Part shown: piece by piece, positions 8,655 to 17,940 of the stretch
Position numbering within the stretch: the stretch's first letter is position 1
Layout of the letters: each line of letters starts with the position of its first letter
NCBI RefSeq assembly: GCF_004295585.1
Contig: NZ_AP019400.1
Coordinates: 3,384,001-3,448,000 of the forward strand
Source of the DNA: Cohnella abietis
GTDB lineage: Bacteria; Bacillota; Bacilli; Paenibacillales; Paenibacillaceae
Length of the DNA stretch: 64,000 nucleotides
Reading direction: 5' to 3'
The notes under the pieces: generated by a model
The model's database searches: none
What the model was told of the DNA's origin: nothing
What the model saw: only the letters and a program-made list of their open reading frames with translations
Program-made: the position numbers and the translations under genes

Positions 8655-9479
8655 TTAGAAGGAACTGCCCAGTAAGACGTTTGATGGGAGAATATAGGGA
8701 GAGTTGACAGATACCCGATAAGTTCCAAAAGGCTGACTTGTTGCGAGTGGATATACAGCGGTAACTGTTTGGTTCCCGCCGACGAACACGGTTTGAGTAG
8801 AGACATTGACTTCTCCGGTGCCTGTTAACCGGAAGAGGGATATATATATGCTAGTGCTATATTCACGTGGGTTCGTAAATGTGGCTTTCATTTTGATGTC
8901 TCCATACAGGCTTGAGAACGTCCAACTGTCGTTGACAGCTGGTGTGCTTATTACTACCGTCGTTTCGGCGGTTTGTCCAGTACTGTTTCTAGCGACAATT
9001 TTTATCCATAGCGCTGTGCTAGGAAGATTAGTCACAGTGTAGTTATTATAAATTGTAGTAGTGACATAGTTTCCGTCCTTATAGATGTCGTAGCTGACCG
9101 CATTTGAAGAGGTCCAACTTAAGCTTGTGGAATTGTATTTACTGTTGTAAGTGATGACAGGAGCGGTCGGACAACCTGTGGTCTTAACCGAGATTGTTTC
9201 TCCCGAAAACGATCCATTGCCAATAACCTCGAAAACATAAGTTGTACACTTACTGAGACCGCTCACGTAATAGCTTGTTCCAGCAACGTTCGCTTGATAG
9301 GAGTCGTCTTTATAAATGTTTGCACTCGTTTCTCCTGATCCAAGCGTCCAGTTCAACATTAAGGAGTTATTGGTGATGCTTGTCGCAGTGATGTTTGTAG
9401 CAGCTTGTGCGGAGAAGGCCGGAATCAAAAGTAATACAATCGTTAAACACATAAAGATTTTGAGAACACGGTTTTTCAC
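8655..9479 (-). CDS. Secreted protein with fibronectin type III-like domains
   Basis: About 274 residues from the GTG at 9479, preceded by AGAGAGGAAG with an 8-nt gap; the in-frame TTG at 9500 lies upstream of this SD. A Sec signal peptide ends at AFSAQAA (about 20-26). Two FN3-like beta modules follow, each with a Trp and the pattern SLMLNWT...NIYKD / TSLSWTS...DIYKDG and a C-terminal TYVFEV or WIKIVA strand. The last 85 residues (from about 190) form a separate beta-rich domain of unknown type. No catalytic domain or cell-wall anchor is visible. Probably an extracellular adhesion or binding protein. Confidence 0.75.
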   Translation of the reverse strand: MKNRVLKIFMCLTIVLLLIPAFSAQAATNITATSITNNSLMLNWTLGSGETSANIYKDDSYQANVAGTSYYVSGLSKCTTYVFEVIGNGSFSGETISVKTTGCPTAPVITYNSKYNSTSLSWTSSNAVSYDIYKDGNYVTTTIYNNYTVTNLPSTALWIKIVARNSTGQTAETTVVISTPAVNDSWTFSSLYGDIKMKATFTNPREYSTSIYISLFRLTGTGEVNVSTQTVFVGGNQTVTAVYPLATSQPFGTYRVSVNSPYILPSNVLLGSSF

Positions 9480-9873
9480 AATTAACACTTCCTCTCTCAA
9501 TTTGGAAATACATTACCGCTTCGTGCACATTTTCGACTAAATCTGCGAACGATGCCTGCAAGCCATATTTTGTTTGTGTTTCCCTCCCTTTTTGTTAATG
9601 TTTCAAGCGACCAAATAATACCATTTAATGTAAAGGCAAACAATGAATATGAGAGAATGAGATAAGATTAGGACACAAAAGGATAAAAAATAACTGCTTT
9701 TAATTCGCTGCGTTTAGAATTTATGTTGATCAATTCCCTCATTATTTTGTCGAAAAGACAATTCAATTTTCTTAGTGCAAGGGCGGCGTTCAAATAAATT
9801 GAACTTATTACATACATTTCGTATGATTGTACTTGGAAATATACCAATACTGCTGATAGGTGATGATATTTGT
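9480..9873. other. Intergenic stretch with no recognised gene
   Basis: An AT-rich stretch between divergent genes. It must hold the promoters of the secreted-protein gene and the DUF5713 gene. No RNA gene, repeat or confident hexamer pair was recognised. An in-frame upward extension of the DUF5713 gene to 9775 has no SD. Confidence 0.6.
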
Positions 9874-10197
9874 ATGAAGCTAGATTCTAATTTTATTTAT
9901 CTTAAGGATATGTATAGTGACAGCTATTACCCAACGTTCCTAGTCGACAAAGTGAAAAATCAGATTGTTCAGGTTGTTACTTTCTTAGAAAGCGGAACTC
10001 ACACCAATGATGCAATTCAAGCAAAGCTTGATGAAATGACGATAGCCATTAATGAATTGCAAGAAGAATTTGATCAAAACGACAGCGAAATAGAAACCGT
10101 AGCAAGGGAGTCAATAGCTAGTACAGTCGAAGAAATATTGAAATTTTTTGATGTTGACATTGATACTGAAACAGCAATCCAAGAAAGAGATTGGTAG
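9874..10197 (+). CDS. DUF5713 family protein
   Basis: A 107-residue acidic cytosolic protein from the ATG at 9874, preceded by AGGTGATG. The whole length matches my recollection of DUF5713: NFIYLKDMYSDSYYPTFLVDKV at the start, LDEMTIAINELQEEFDQN in the middle, and FDVDIDTETAIQERDW at the end. Function unknown. DUF5713 proteins occur as small single-domain proteins, often scattered in accessory regions; a role as a polymorphic-toxin immunity protein is possible but unproven. It is immediately followed by a 51-bp repeat array. Confidence 0.75.
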   Translation: MKLDSNFIYLKDMYSDSYYPTFLVDKVKNQIVQVVTFLESGTHTNDAIQAKLDEMTIAINELQEEFDQNDSEIETVARESIASTVEEILKFFDVDIDTETAIQERDW

Positions 10198-10249
10198 GAT
10201 GGTTTTGAGGATTCGGAGTAAAATGACCTACTTTCACAGCCCTTTAAGA

Positions 10250-10426
10250 TAGCCATAGAAAGTATGGTTATTGCTCGAACAAACGTGCCTCGGCGCGCAA
10301 TAGCCATATAATGTATGGTTATTGGTTCAACAAACGTGACTAGGGGCGCATTAGCCATATAATGTATGGTTATTGGCCCAACAAACGTGGCTCGGCGCGC
10401 AATAGCCATATAATGTATAGTTATTG
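10250..10426. repeat. 51-bp tandem repeat array, type A
   Basis: Three full units and a partial fourth with an exact 51-bp period (TAGCC at 10250, 10301, 10352 and 10403). Each unit has a small hairpin, AGCCATA-TAATG-TATGGTT, followed by a conserved ACAAACGTG and a GGCGCGCA box. A second array with the same period but different sequence lies at 26427-26640. Intergenic; function unknown. Confidence 0.9.
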
Positions 10427-10497
10427 CCGGGATTTCTCGCAAGTTTCTTAAGCGAATTAATGACGAAGTGTGTATCGGGGTAACAGGGAGGGATAGT

Positions 10498-11052
10498 TTG
10501 TTGAAGAGAATAAGCGGCTTTCTTATCATCATCTTGATTTTGGGGTTACAAATGGGTTGTGCGGCTGATGAGAAGAGGAATGCGATTCAGTCCGCGACAG
10601 TAGCAGTAGATGCAGATGTTAATGCAAACAGGCTGAATATCCCTTTTAAACAATATTTATACTCAAAGTATTCGCCGAATTTCTCTTGGGAGAAGGACGA
10701 TTCAGATGGCTTACCCAAAGAAGTTACTGACAAATATGAGAATGATAAAACCTTGGCGCCCGGTGGATTCTATATAAAAGAAACTCCTACAGAGTTTTTC
10801 ATAGCTGTTAGCATCGGAGGAGTGAAGTCTTCAACAGATGGATTTGAGGTTAAATCATTATCATTACCAAGCACATATCAACAAGAAAAAGACCCGATTC
10901 TAAAAATTGAGGTAAACCGAGTAAAGAACGAAAGAACTTCAAGCGAAGCTATTCAAGGTGACATATTTGTAAGATCTCTTATTGGGATATCCAAAAATGA
11001 TTTGCCGACAGGCGTCCATATTAACTCCATCATTATGGGACTAGAAAATTAA
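10498..11052 (+). CDS. Predicted lipoprotein of unknown function
   Basis: About 184 residues. A TTG start at 10498 (or the adjacent TTG at 10501) is preceded by AGGGAGGG. A hydrophobic stretch FLIIILILGLQ leads to the lipobox MGC (Cys about 21), so it is anchored on the outer membrane face. The mature part is mixed polar with SIGGVKSSTDGFEVKSLSLP and RSLIGISKNDLP. I do not recognise a family. The gene follows the 51-bp repeats and ends in a terminator whose sequence recurs at 23423 and 26360. Confidence 0.7.
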   Translation: MLKRISGFLIIILILGLQMGCAADEKRNAIQSATVAVDADVNANRLNIPFKQYLYSKYSPNFSWEKDDSDGLPKEVTDKYENDKTLAPGGFYIKETPTEFFIAVSIGGVKSSTDGFEVKSLSLPSTYQQEKDPILKIEVNRVKNERTSSEAIQGDIFVRSLIGISKNDLPTGVHINSIIMGLEN

Positions 11053-11084
11053 TGTAGCATATATAAGTATGCGATTTAGTAGGG

Positions 11085-11121
11085 AGCCACGTGTGAGAGT
11101 AACATCTCCATGTGGCTTTTT
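11085..11121 (+). terminator. Terminator of the dispersed CCACNTGTGAGAGTAAC family, copy 1
   Basis: The stem AGCCACGTG pairs imperfectly with CCATGTGGCT and is followed by TTTTT. The loop region TGAGAGTAACATCTCCAT is nearly identical to that of a terminator at 23423-23457. Confidence 0.8.
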
Positions 11122-11187
11122 ACTATTTTCCAACATCAACCAATGCGGAAATCTATCTATTTTTAATAAAATACACGTATAGCCCCC

Positions 11188-11229
11188 GATTAAAATTGTG
11201 CTATTAAGGCTAATTATTTGCTCTATAAT
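11188..11229 (+). promoter_or_regulatory. 39-bp element plus -10 box ahead of the carbohydrate ABC operon, copy 1
   Basis: From 11188 to 11226 this matches 17834-17872 at 35 of 39 positions, including an uninterrupted 20-bp identity, AGGCTAATTATTTGCTCTAT. TATAAT follows at 11224-11229, and there is no consensus -35. A duplicated element overlapping the -35 region suggests an activator site, most simply for the YesN-type regulator encoded in this cluster. Confidence 0.7.
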
Positions 11230-11298
11230 TGAATTCTTTATCCCTTTATGATGATGAAAGGAAAGACGCACTATTACAGAATAGACCAGGGAGGTCAC

Positions 11299-12633
11299 AT
11301 GATGATTCAGACAAAGAAATGGTTGGTCTTAGGTGTTTCCATGACGTTGGTTGCAGGTCTTCTCGCGGGTTGCGGTGGCAAATCGACGCCGAACGCCAGT
11401 GAAGGCACCGAAACTGCGAGTAACGCTAATCAGCCTCACAAGGGTAAAAAATTAACAGTTTACTTAGGTAATCTACCTCTTGGGAACACACTCAAAACAA
11501 TGATTCCTGAATTCGAGAAGGAAACAGGGATGAAGGTTGAATTCCAGAGCTTCGCGGAAGATCAGCTTTCACAGAAGCTTTCCATTCAATTGACTACCCA
11601 AGCAAGTGTTCCTGATGTATTCATGCTTCGTCCACCTCAAGAAGCGAAGCTATTCGCGAAGAACGGTTGGGTGTACCCGCTTGACGAGTTAGCTCGCCAG
11701 GATGCTGATTATGACTTTGGAGATTTCTCTGAATCTGCAACTCAAGCGAATGTAGTTGATGACAAGCTGATCGGGATCCCAGTTCTGCTCGATCAAACAG
11801 TCGTTTACTACCGGAAAGACTTGCTGGAGAAAGCTGGAATTGCTGTTCCAAAAACATTGGACGAGCTTGAGGAAGCGATCAAGACGCTTCACGATCCGAA
11901 AAAAGAGGTTTATGGGTTCGTAGCTCGTGGTCAACGAAGTGCTTTGGTAACAATGGTAGCGCCATTCCTGTTCTCTGAGGGTGCAGATTTTATGCAAGGT
12001 GACAAGGCAACCGTTAATACTCCAGAAGCGATTAAAGGCTTCGGCAGATATGCGAATTGGTTAAAAAATTACGGTCCACCAGGGGTACTCAACATGGCAT
12101 TCCCGCAAGCATGGGGAATATTCGCACAAGGCAAAGCAGCATTTTTCATCGAGTTTAGCTCAAGCTATACGAACGGAACGGACAAGGAAAAATCAGTCGT
12201 TGCTGACGATATCGGGTATGCAGTGTTTCCTACAGGGGCAGCGGGCTCTAAGCCTGTAAGCGCTTCGACTTGGGCACTCAGCATCAATGCCAATGCAGCT
12301 GATAAAGACGCAGCTTGGCAATTCATTAAATGGGCGACTAGCAAAAAGATGGTAGGGACATTGCAGAAGGAAGGTAATCCAGGCGTTAGGGATTCAGTAT
12401 GGAACGATCCTGAATCAACAAGTGCGTTCCCTGCAGAGCTTGTAGAAGTTACATTGGAGAATTCTAAGATCGGTATCGGCCATGACCGTCCGCAAGTCAT
12501 CAGTGTTGGCGAAGCACGGGAAATCATTGGAGATATCGTCGTTAAGGCGATGCTAGGCGAAGATATTCAAGCAGCAGCTGACAAGGCAAACAAAGACTTC
12601 CAAGCACTGATCGACAAGGAAAAATTGAAATAA
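11299..12633 (+). CDS. Carbohydrate ABC transporter substrate-binding lipoprotein (family 1)
   Basis: A 444-residue protein. The ATG at 11299 is preceded by GGGAGGTCAC; an upstream in-frame ATG has no SD. The lipobox is LLAGC (Cys 25). The mature region opens KKLTVYLGNLP and follows the MalE/UgpB-type solute-binding fold with the typical MKVEFQSFAEDQLSQKL and LYYRKDLLEKAG-like element (VVYYRKDLLEKAGI). It binds a sugar or polyol and delivers it to the permeases at 12727 and 13605. No ATPase gene is in the cluster; Bacillota commonly use a shared MsmK/MsmX-type ATPase. Confidence 0.93.
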   Translation: MMIQTKKWLVLGVSMTLVAGLLAGCGGKSTPNASEGTETASNANQPHKGKKLTVYLGNLPLGNTLKTMIPEFEKETGMKVEFQSFAEDQLSQKLSIQLTTQASVPDVFMLRPPQEAKLFAKNGWVYPLDELARQDADYDFGDFSESATQANVVDDKLIGIPVLLDQTVVYYRKDLLEKAGIAVPKTLDELEEAIKTLHDPKKEVYGFVARGQRSALVTMVAPFLFSEGADFMQGDKATVNTPEAIKGFGRYANWLKNYGPPGVLNMAFPQAWGIFAQGKAAFFIEFSSSYTNGTDKEKSVVADDIGYAVFPTGAAGSKPVSASTWALSINANAADKDAAWQFIKWATSKKMVGTLQKEGNPGVRDSVWNDPESTSAFPAELVEVTLENSKIGIGHDRPQVISVGEAREIIGDIVVKAMLGEDIQAAADKANKDFQALIDKEKLK

Positions 12634-12655
12634 GCGAACAATCTAGAGGGTTTGA

Positions 12656-12689
12656 AGAGCCAGAAGAGACTTCCTCTTCTTCTGGCTCT
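12656..12689 (+). terminator. Intercistronic hairpin between binding protein and permeases
   Basis: A perfect 12-bp stem, AGAGCCAGAAGA/TCTTCTGGCTCT, without a following T-run. It sits between the binding-protein gene and the first permease gene. Such hairpins usually protect or partly terminate the upstream message and so give excess binding protein. Confidence 0.75.
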
Positions 12690-12726
12690 ACCCGATTACA
12701 GGCAGCATGGGAAAGAGAGGTTTCGC

Positions 12727-13608
12727 ATGGCATTGAAATGGTTAGACAAAAGATTGAAGTGGGTATTTACACTTCCAGCAGTGCTTTTCGTTGCCCTGAT
12801 GATGGTGTTCCCACTTGGTTACACGATTAGGCTAAGCTTTTTTGAATGGAGCATGTCTGCTATTAATCCTCCTAAATGGGTGGGTCTCGACAACTACAAG
12901 GAACTATTATCTGGTGAGCGGTTTTGGCATGACTTTGGTATTACGTTTTATTTCACATTTGCAGCAGTTATTGTACAGATGGTGCTTGGTGTTTTGATAG
13001 CGGTTTTGTTGAATAGAAAAGGAAAAGGCAAAAATGTTGCAAAGACGATTTTCCTCATGCCGATGGTTGCAACGCCAATCGCGATGGGCATGGTATGGTT
13101 GTTAATCTTTGAACCGAGTATCGGAGTTCTGAACACTATTCTTAAGACGTTCGGATTAAATCCGTTGGAATGGCTCGGCTCTGTCAATCAGGTTATTCCG
13201 TCTCTGATTATTATTGACACCTGGCAATGGACGCCGATGATCTGTCTACTACTCCTTGCAGGTTTAACAACCTTGCCTCAGGATCCGTATGAATCAGCAG
13301 ATGTAGACGGGGCGTCAGCCTGGCAGAAATTCATATACATTACGCTGCCGTTGCTTCGACCGACTATTTTAGTAGCTCTCATGCTGAGAATGATTGACGC
13401 ACTCAAAACCTTTGATATTATTTTCGCAACAACACAAGGCGGTCCGGGCTCCTCTTCGGAGACATTGAATATTTACGGATATATTCTCGCCTTCCAGAAC
13501 TTTAAGCTAGGACTGGCTTCCTCGTTGCTTGTCTTGTTCTTCCTACTCGTATTGGGTATGACACTTGGGGTCATCTGGTTACGTAAGCGACTGGAGGTGG
13601 CATCGTGA
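12727..13608 (+). CDS. Carbohydrate ABC transporter permease, MalF type
   Basis: A 293-residue membrane protein from the ATG at 12727 (GAGAGG upstream); the in-frame extension to 12652 runs through the intercistronic hairpin. Six membrane segments are visible. The N-terminal FTLPAVLFVALMMVFPLGYT and the EAA loop (ESADVDGASAWQKFIYITLP, about 195-214) are typical of MalF/UgpA permeases. The next gene overlaps it by 4 bp (GTGA), so the two are translationally coupled. It forms the channel with the MalG-type partner. Confidence 0.95.
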   Translation: MALKWLDKRLKWVFTLPAVLFVALMMVFPLGYTIRLSFFEWSMSAINPPKWVGLDNYKELLSGERFWHDFGITFYFTFAAVIVQMVLGVLIAVLLNRKGKGKNVAKTIFLMPMVATPIAMGMVWLLIFEPSIGVLNTILKTFGLNPLEWLGSVNQVIPSLIIIDTWQWTPMICLLLLAGLTTLPQDPYESADVDGASAWQKFIYITLPLLRPTILVALMLRMIDALKTFDIIFATTQGGPGSSSETLNIYGYILAFQNFKLGLASSLLVLFFLLVLGMTLGVIWLRKRLEVAS

Positions 13609-14423
13609 AGCGGCGTGGAATGATAAGTGGATATCTATTCACCATATTGACTGTTTTCGTACTCGTAGTCTTTGCTTTTCCTTTAGTCTGGATGCTTCTA
13701 GCTTCCTTTAAAACACAAATTCAAATGCAGTCGACGAGTAACTTTTTCTTCTTCGAGCCAACGATGAAAAATTACGTGCAAGTATTTCAAGAGAACAACT
13801 TCATGAAGTATATTTACAACAGCGCAGTTGTTGCACTAGGTGCTACAGCAGGAGGATTGCTTCTAGGACTTCCCGCAGCTTATAGCATCGCACGTTACCG
13901 TATGCATGGATTGGCGTTAACCATTCTAATTGCACGGATCGTACCAGGTATTACATTCTTGCTTCCATGGTTCATTCTCTTCAATAATATGAACCTGATT
14001 GACTCGTACACCGCCTTGATTTTATCCCATATGTTAGTTAGCTTGCCATTCATCATCTGGGTCATGATCCCGTTCTTCGAGAGCCTTCCCAATGAGATTG
14101 AAGAAGCAGCACTCATCGATGGAAGCAGTAAAGCCGGCGTATTTGTAAGAATTGTACTTCCGATATCCGGTCCAGGAATAATTACTTCGTCACTCATGTC
14201 TATCATTTTTTCATGGAACAACTTTCTGTTTTCACTCGTGCTTGCAGGAGAGAAGACCAAAACACTTCCGATCGCACTCTTTAACTTCATTTCATATTCC
14301 GAAGTGAATTGGGGCGGCCTAATGGCAGCAGCTACTGTCATTACGCTACCTATCATTATTATTGCGCTGTTCTCACAGCGTTACGTCATTAGCGGACTCT
14401 CAGCGGGTGCCGTTAAAGGTTAA
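13605..14423 (+). CDS. Carbohydrate ABC transporter permease, MalG type
   Basis: A 272-residue permease starting at GTG (CTGGAGGTGG upstream) inside the stop of the previous gene. Six predicted helices. The EAA loop EEAALIDGSSKAGVFVRIVL lies at about 165-185, and the N-terminal FAFPLVWMLLASFKT is characteristic of MalG/UgpE proteins. It pairs with the MalF-type permease. The C-terminus SQRYVISGLSAGAVKG is the standard end of this family. Confidence 0.95.
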   Translation: MKRRGMISGYLFTILTVFVLVVFAFPLVWMLLASFKTQIQMQSTSNFFFFEPTMKNYVQVFQENNFMKYIYNSAVVALGATAGGLLLGLPAAYSIARYRMHGLALTILIARIVPGITFLLPWFILFNNMNLIDSYTALILSHMLVSLPFIIWVMIPFFESLPNEIEEAALIDGSSKAGVFVRIVLPISGPGIITSSLMSIIFSWNNFLFSLVLAGEKTKTLPIALFNFISYSEVNWGGLMAAATVITLPIIIIALFSQRYVISGLSAGAVKG

Positions 14424-14437
14424 TATTTGTTAATAGG

Positions 14438-14466
14438 GTTGTCCTCTTTAGAGGGCGCCCTTTTGC
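14438..14466 (+). terminator. Weak terminator or attenuator hairpin
   Basis: The imperfect stem GGG..GTCCTC-TTTA-GAGGGC..CCC is followed by TTTTG. It separates transporter genes from the two-component genes and probably reduces rather than blocks read-through. Confidence 0.5.
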
Positions 14467-14490
14467 GCTACTTGGGAGGAGGAGCAACGG

Positions 14491-16218
14491 TTGAAGAAAA
14501 GCATTTTCCGAAAAATTGTAGTGTTGATTGTGCTGCTGCTCATACCGATTTTAGGCTTGTATGGATATTCCTATCTGACGAGTGTTAATGTTGTCAAAAA
14601 AAGTGTGGAAGAGCTCAACTGGAACCGGTTGAACTTCTTTATGAGTCAGCTGGAAGCCTACACGGACCAATTGTCCAAGTCTGCTGTGCTTGTAGGGCGT
14701 GACCCAAGTGTTTCTGAGTATATACATGATAGGGATACTGCGACACGATTTGAAGCCTTTAAGAAAAAGGCGAACATTGAGAAAAATTTAGGGCTGCAGA
14801 TCGCAGTGAGCGGCTGGATATCCCAACAAACACTCTATTTTCCCGAATATGATGAAGTTATTTCAACCGATTATTCGATTCCGTACAATGATATCGATTT
14901 GTTGAACGACCAGAAGGCCAAGGTGTGGACTTATCGCGATCATTCGAACGAATCGTACTTCTCAAAATATTATCCCAGCGACACTCCAGGCACTAACTTT
15001 CTCATTGAAACAAGGTTGATGATTCTTAACCTCGCCAATATGCTGAATCAGTTCAGCTCTGTTGGACATGGCGATGCCTTTTTCTATAACCGTAATCAAA
15101 ATCCTATTTTGCATGAGTCAGCTAATATTGTGAACGTGAACGCGCTTCTAGAGTATTTGCGGGGATATAAGCTTAAGGATAGCGGAAGTGAAATTGCTAA
15201 TGTGGATGGAAGAAAGTATGTCATTAATTATATGGCATCGGACAGCTTGGCAGGCTGGTATTTGGTCGATTATTTCCCTTTGCAGGAAATCGTAAATCCG
15301 ATTACAGAAAGCCGTAACTTGTTCTATACATCTATTGTTCTACTGCTTGCAATGAGCATGCTAGCTGCATTCCTGCTCTATCGCAACGTACAAATACCGA
15401 TCAGGCAGCTTGTGAATGGTGTGAAGAAAATCGGTAAAGGCCAATATTCCACAAGGCTGTCTGGGCGTACGGACAATGATTTTCATTACTTGTTCTCGAG
15501 CTTTAACCAGATGGCTGAAGATATTCAACAATTAATTGAAACAGGTTACGAGAATAAAATTAGGCTGCGAGAAGCGACACTTAAGCAGCTACAGTCACAG
15601 ATTAACCCGCATTTCCTCTATAATTGCTTGTTCTATATTAAGAATATGGCTTCTATGGAAAATAAGGAGGCGGTTGTGGCTATGTCGCTTAACCTTGGGG
15701 AATATTTTCGCCACTCAACAAGAGTAGCCAATTCGATGACCACGGTCAAAGATGAGCTTAGCATGATTTCTAATTATCTCGTGATCCAAAACTTACGAAT
15801 CGAGCGTTTTCATTATGAAATTAATATACCAGATGAGATGCTGTCTCTTGAAATTCCTCGTTTAATCGTGCAGCCGGTTGTCGAGAATGGTTTGATTCAT
15901 GGGATTGAGAAATTTGCTGGGTTTGGCATCTTGTCGATAGAAGGTACATGCATAGGGGATGAATGCCGAATTATTGTGGAGGAAAATGGTCCTGGAATGA
16001 CTCTCGAAGCGATGGAGAAGCTGCAGCAACAAGTAGGATTAGCAATGGATGACGATATCGGCTGTGGATTATGGAACGTCAATCAACGACTGATCCATCT
16101 GTTTAATAGTGATTCTGGCTTGAAATTTAGTCGCTCTGAATTAGGCGGCCTGCGTGTCGAGATTGTATGGAACCGGGGAAACCCGAGGGAAGAGCAAGGG
16201 GAGATACACAATGTTTAA
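14491..16218 (+). CDS. Sensor histidine kinase, YesM family
   Basis: A 575-residue membrane kinase with a TTG start after GGGAGGAGGAGC. TM1 is about 9-29, an extracytoplasmic sensor region about 30-275, TM2 about 277-297 and HAMP about 298-350. The His_kinase domain carries the phospho-acceptor in QINPHFLYN (His 374), and the ATPase domain has an N-box VVENGLIHG (Glu 465, Asn 466) and G-box NGPGM. YesM kinases sense extracellular carbohydrate, often through the cognate binding protein. It overlaps the response regulator gene by 8 bp and certainly pairs with it. Confidence 0.95.
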   Translation: MKKSIFRKIVVLIVLLLIPILGLYGYSYLTSVNVVKKSVEELNWNRLNFFMSQLEAYTDQLSKSAVLVGRDPSVSEYIHDRDTATRFEAFKKKANIEKNLGLQIAVSGWISQQTLYFPEYDEVISTDYSIPYNDIDLLNDQKAKVWTYRDHSNESYFSKYYPSDTPGTNFLIETRLMILNLANMLNQFSSVGHGDAFFYNRNQNPILHESANIVNVNALLEYLRGYKLKDSGSEIANVDGRKYVINYMASDSLAGWYLVDYFPLQEIVNPITESRNLFYTSIVLLLAMSMLAAFLLYRNVQIPIRQLVNGVKKIGKGQYSTRLSGRTDNDFHYLFSSFNQMAEDIQQLIETGYENKIRLREATLKQLQSQINPHFLYNCLFYIKNMASMENKEAVVAMSLNLGEYFRHSTRVANSMTTVKDELSMISNYLVIQNLRIERFHYEINIPDEMLSLEIPRLIVQPVVENGLIHGIEKFAGFGILSIEGTCIGDECRIIVEENGPGMTLEAMEKLQQQVGLAMDDDIGCGLWNVNQRLIHLFNSDSGLKFSRSELGGLRVEIVWNRGNPREEQGEIHNV

Positions 16219-17827
16219 TGTATTACTCGTAGATGATGAAGCGAACGTGCTGGAAAGTATGGAGAATCTAGTACCATGGGCTGACCATGGTGTCGGTAAG
16301 GTTTTTAAGGCGGCTTCGGGTGCAGAAGCGTTAGCGGTTATGGAAGGAAATATTATCGATATTGTCATCTCGGATATTAATATGCCTGAAATGAGCGGAC
16401 TTGAGTTAGTTAAGCAAATTAAAGACAGGTGGAAAAGGGCACGCTGCATTCTCCTCACTGGTCATGCTGATTTCGAGTATGCGCGGCAGGCTATATCTCA
16501 TAATATTGCTGGTTATCTGTTAAAGCCGATTAGCGACGATGAAATAGTGGCCTCTCTGCAAATGGTAACGGAGCAGATCAGATTAGAGGTAAACGAAGAA
16601 AATACGTACCAACGTGCGGTGCAGGCATTGCGGGAAAACTTGCCGAGGTTAAGAGGGGAGTTGCTCTTTGGGCTGCTGCAAGGCTCTCGAATGTCACCTG
16701 AGAAGCTAGTCCGCAGGATGGAGCTATTAGAGCTTGAGATTAAAGAGAAGGATAGCTTCGCACTTATGCTTATTCGTCTTGAGGAGGAATTAACGGATTA
16801 CGATTATCAGAGCATGTCGCTACTGGAATACGCGATAGGCAACATGGCTGAAGAAATTTTCGGAGATCGTTTTCAATTATGGACAACGAAGGACCTGCAC
16901 GATTATATGGTGTTCGTTGTGACTGTGAAGGACGGTAAGAAGCTGGATTCCGATGATTCCTTGCTACAGCGGCTTGCTGCCCAGCTTCAGCAGAGCGTCA
17001 AGCATTATCTCAAAAGCAAAATATCTGTGTTGAACAGCCGTTGGGGACATTTTCCGTCGGAGTTGGCTCCCCAGTATCAGAAAGCAGTTTGTGCTTTTCG
17101 TAGTCAGATTGGTAGTGAGCGTGAGATGTTCACGAGTATGACGGGCGATGATGCCAGTCAGTCGGAGGTAGGCTCACTTCTTAGATTGTATGAGCTTCCC
17201 CTGCTTCACCATCTACTCGAAGCCGGGAATTGGCAAGCGGTAGAGAAGAAGCTCGACTCTGTGTTGGAGGAGCTCGATGAGAAGTGGGTTCGTTCGAAGG
17301 AGTATATTGTGACGACGTTCTTCAGCTTGTATTCTTCCTTCGGTCAATTCGCTCACAAGAGCAGAATAGAGCTATCTGAGATTATCGGGAGTGACCTTGT
17401 AGGAACGGATGATCTCCTGCCTGCAAGGTCTGTTCAGGCGCTACGAAGGTGGGCTCATCAGACACTGGGTAAGATTAGAGAACATTCTGAACTCGTAACT
17501 GCTTCGTCCCGCGATACAACGATTAAGCGCATTCAGGATTTCGTCCAGCAGAACTTAAATGGGGACGTGTCCTTGCAGAAAATTGCTGATGATCTAGGCA
17601 CGCATCCCGTACACGTTTCCAGGGTGTACAAGCTCGAAAAGGGTGAAAACCTCAGCGAATACATTACTCGTCTTAAGATGGAGAAAGCCGCTCACTTACT
17701 GATGGCAAGCACCGATAAGATCTACGAGATATCGCTTGAGCTTGGCTATCTGAACCCGAACTATTTTATTAAGGTGTTTAAGAAATATTACGGACTGACT
17801 CCACAGGATTACCGACAGCGCCGATAG
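16211..17827 (+). CDS. Response regulator, YesN type (REC plus AraC HTH)
   Basis: A 538-residue protein from the ATG at 16211 (AAGGGGAG upstream). The receiver domain shows the acidic pair at 8-9 (LLVDDE), the phospho-acceptor Asp 55 (VISDINMPEMSG), Thr 83 (LLTGHADFEYA) and Lys 105 (YLLKPI). A middle region of about 300 residues has no named domain that I recognise. The C-terminal 100 residues are an AraC HTH (VSLQKIADDLGTHPVHVSRVYK; IYEISLELGYLNPNYFIKVFKK). It likely activates the transporter and the catabolic operon through the repeated element at 11188 and 17834. Confidence 0.95.
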   Translation: MFNVLLVDDEANVLESMENLVPWADHGVGKVFKAASGAEALAVMEGNIIDIVISDINMPEMSGLELVKQIKDRWKRARCILLTGHADFEYARQAISHNIAGYLLKPISDDEIVASLQMVTEQIRLEVNEENTYQRAVQALRENLPRLRGELLFGLLQGSRMSPEKLVRRMELLELEIKEKDSFALMLIRLEEELTDYDYQSMSLLEYAIGNMAEEIFGDRFQLWTTKDLHDYMVFVVTVKDGKKLDSDDSLLQRLAAQLQQSVKHYLKSKISVLNSRWGHFPSELAPQYQKAVCAFRSQIGSEREMFTSMTGDDASQSEVGSLLRLYELPLLHHLLEAGNWQAVEKKLDSVLEELDEKWVRSKEYIVTTFFSLYSSFGQFAHKSRIELSEIIGSDLVGTDDLLPARSVQALRRWAHQTLGKIREHSELVTASSRDTTIKRIQDFVQQNLNGDVSLQKIADDLGTHPVHVSRVYKLEKGENLSEYITRLKMEKAAHLLMASTDKIYEISLELGYLNPNYFIKVFKKYYGLTPQDYRQRR

Positions 17828-17833
17828 AAGAGC

Positions 17834-17875
17834 GATTAAAAATGAGCTATCTAGGCTAATTATTTGCTCTATTTT
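17834..17875 (+). promoter_or_regulatory. 39-bp element ahead of the polyol catabolic operon, copy 2
   Basis: It matches 11188-11226 at 35 of 39 positions. A degenerate -10 (TATTTT, 17870-17875) follows. It lies between the regulator stop and the FGGY kinase start. The same element in front of both operons implies common control. Half-sites GCTAT and GCTCTAT about 20 bp apart would suit an AraC-type dimer. Confidence 0.7.
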
Positions 17876-17940
17876 CTCATTAAATATGAGCTTACGATAG
17901 GAGGGTGGTACTGACAGGGAAGGAAAGGGGGGGGATACAG

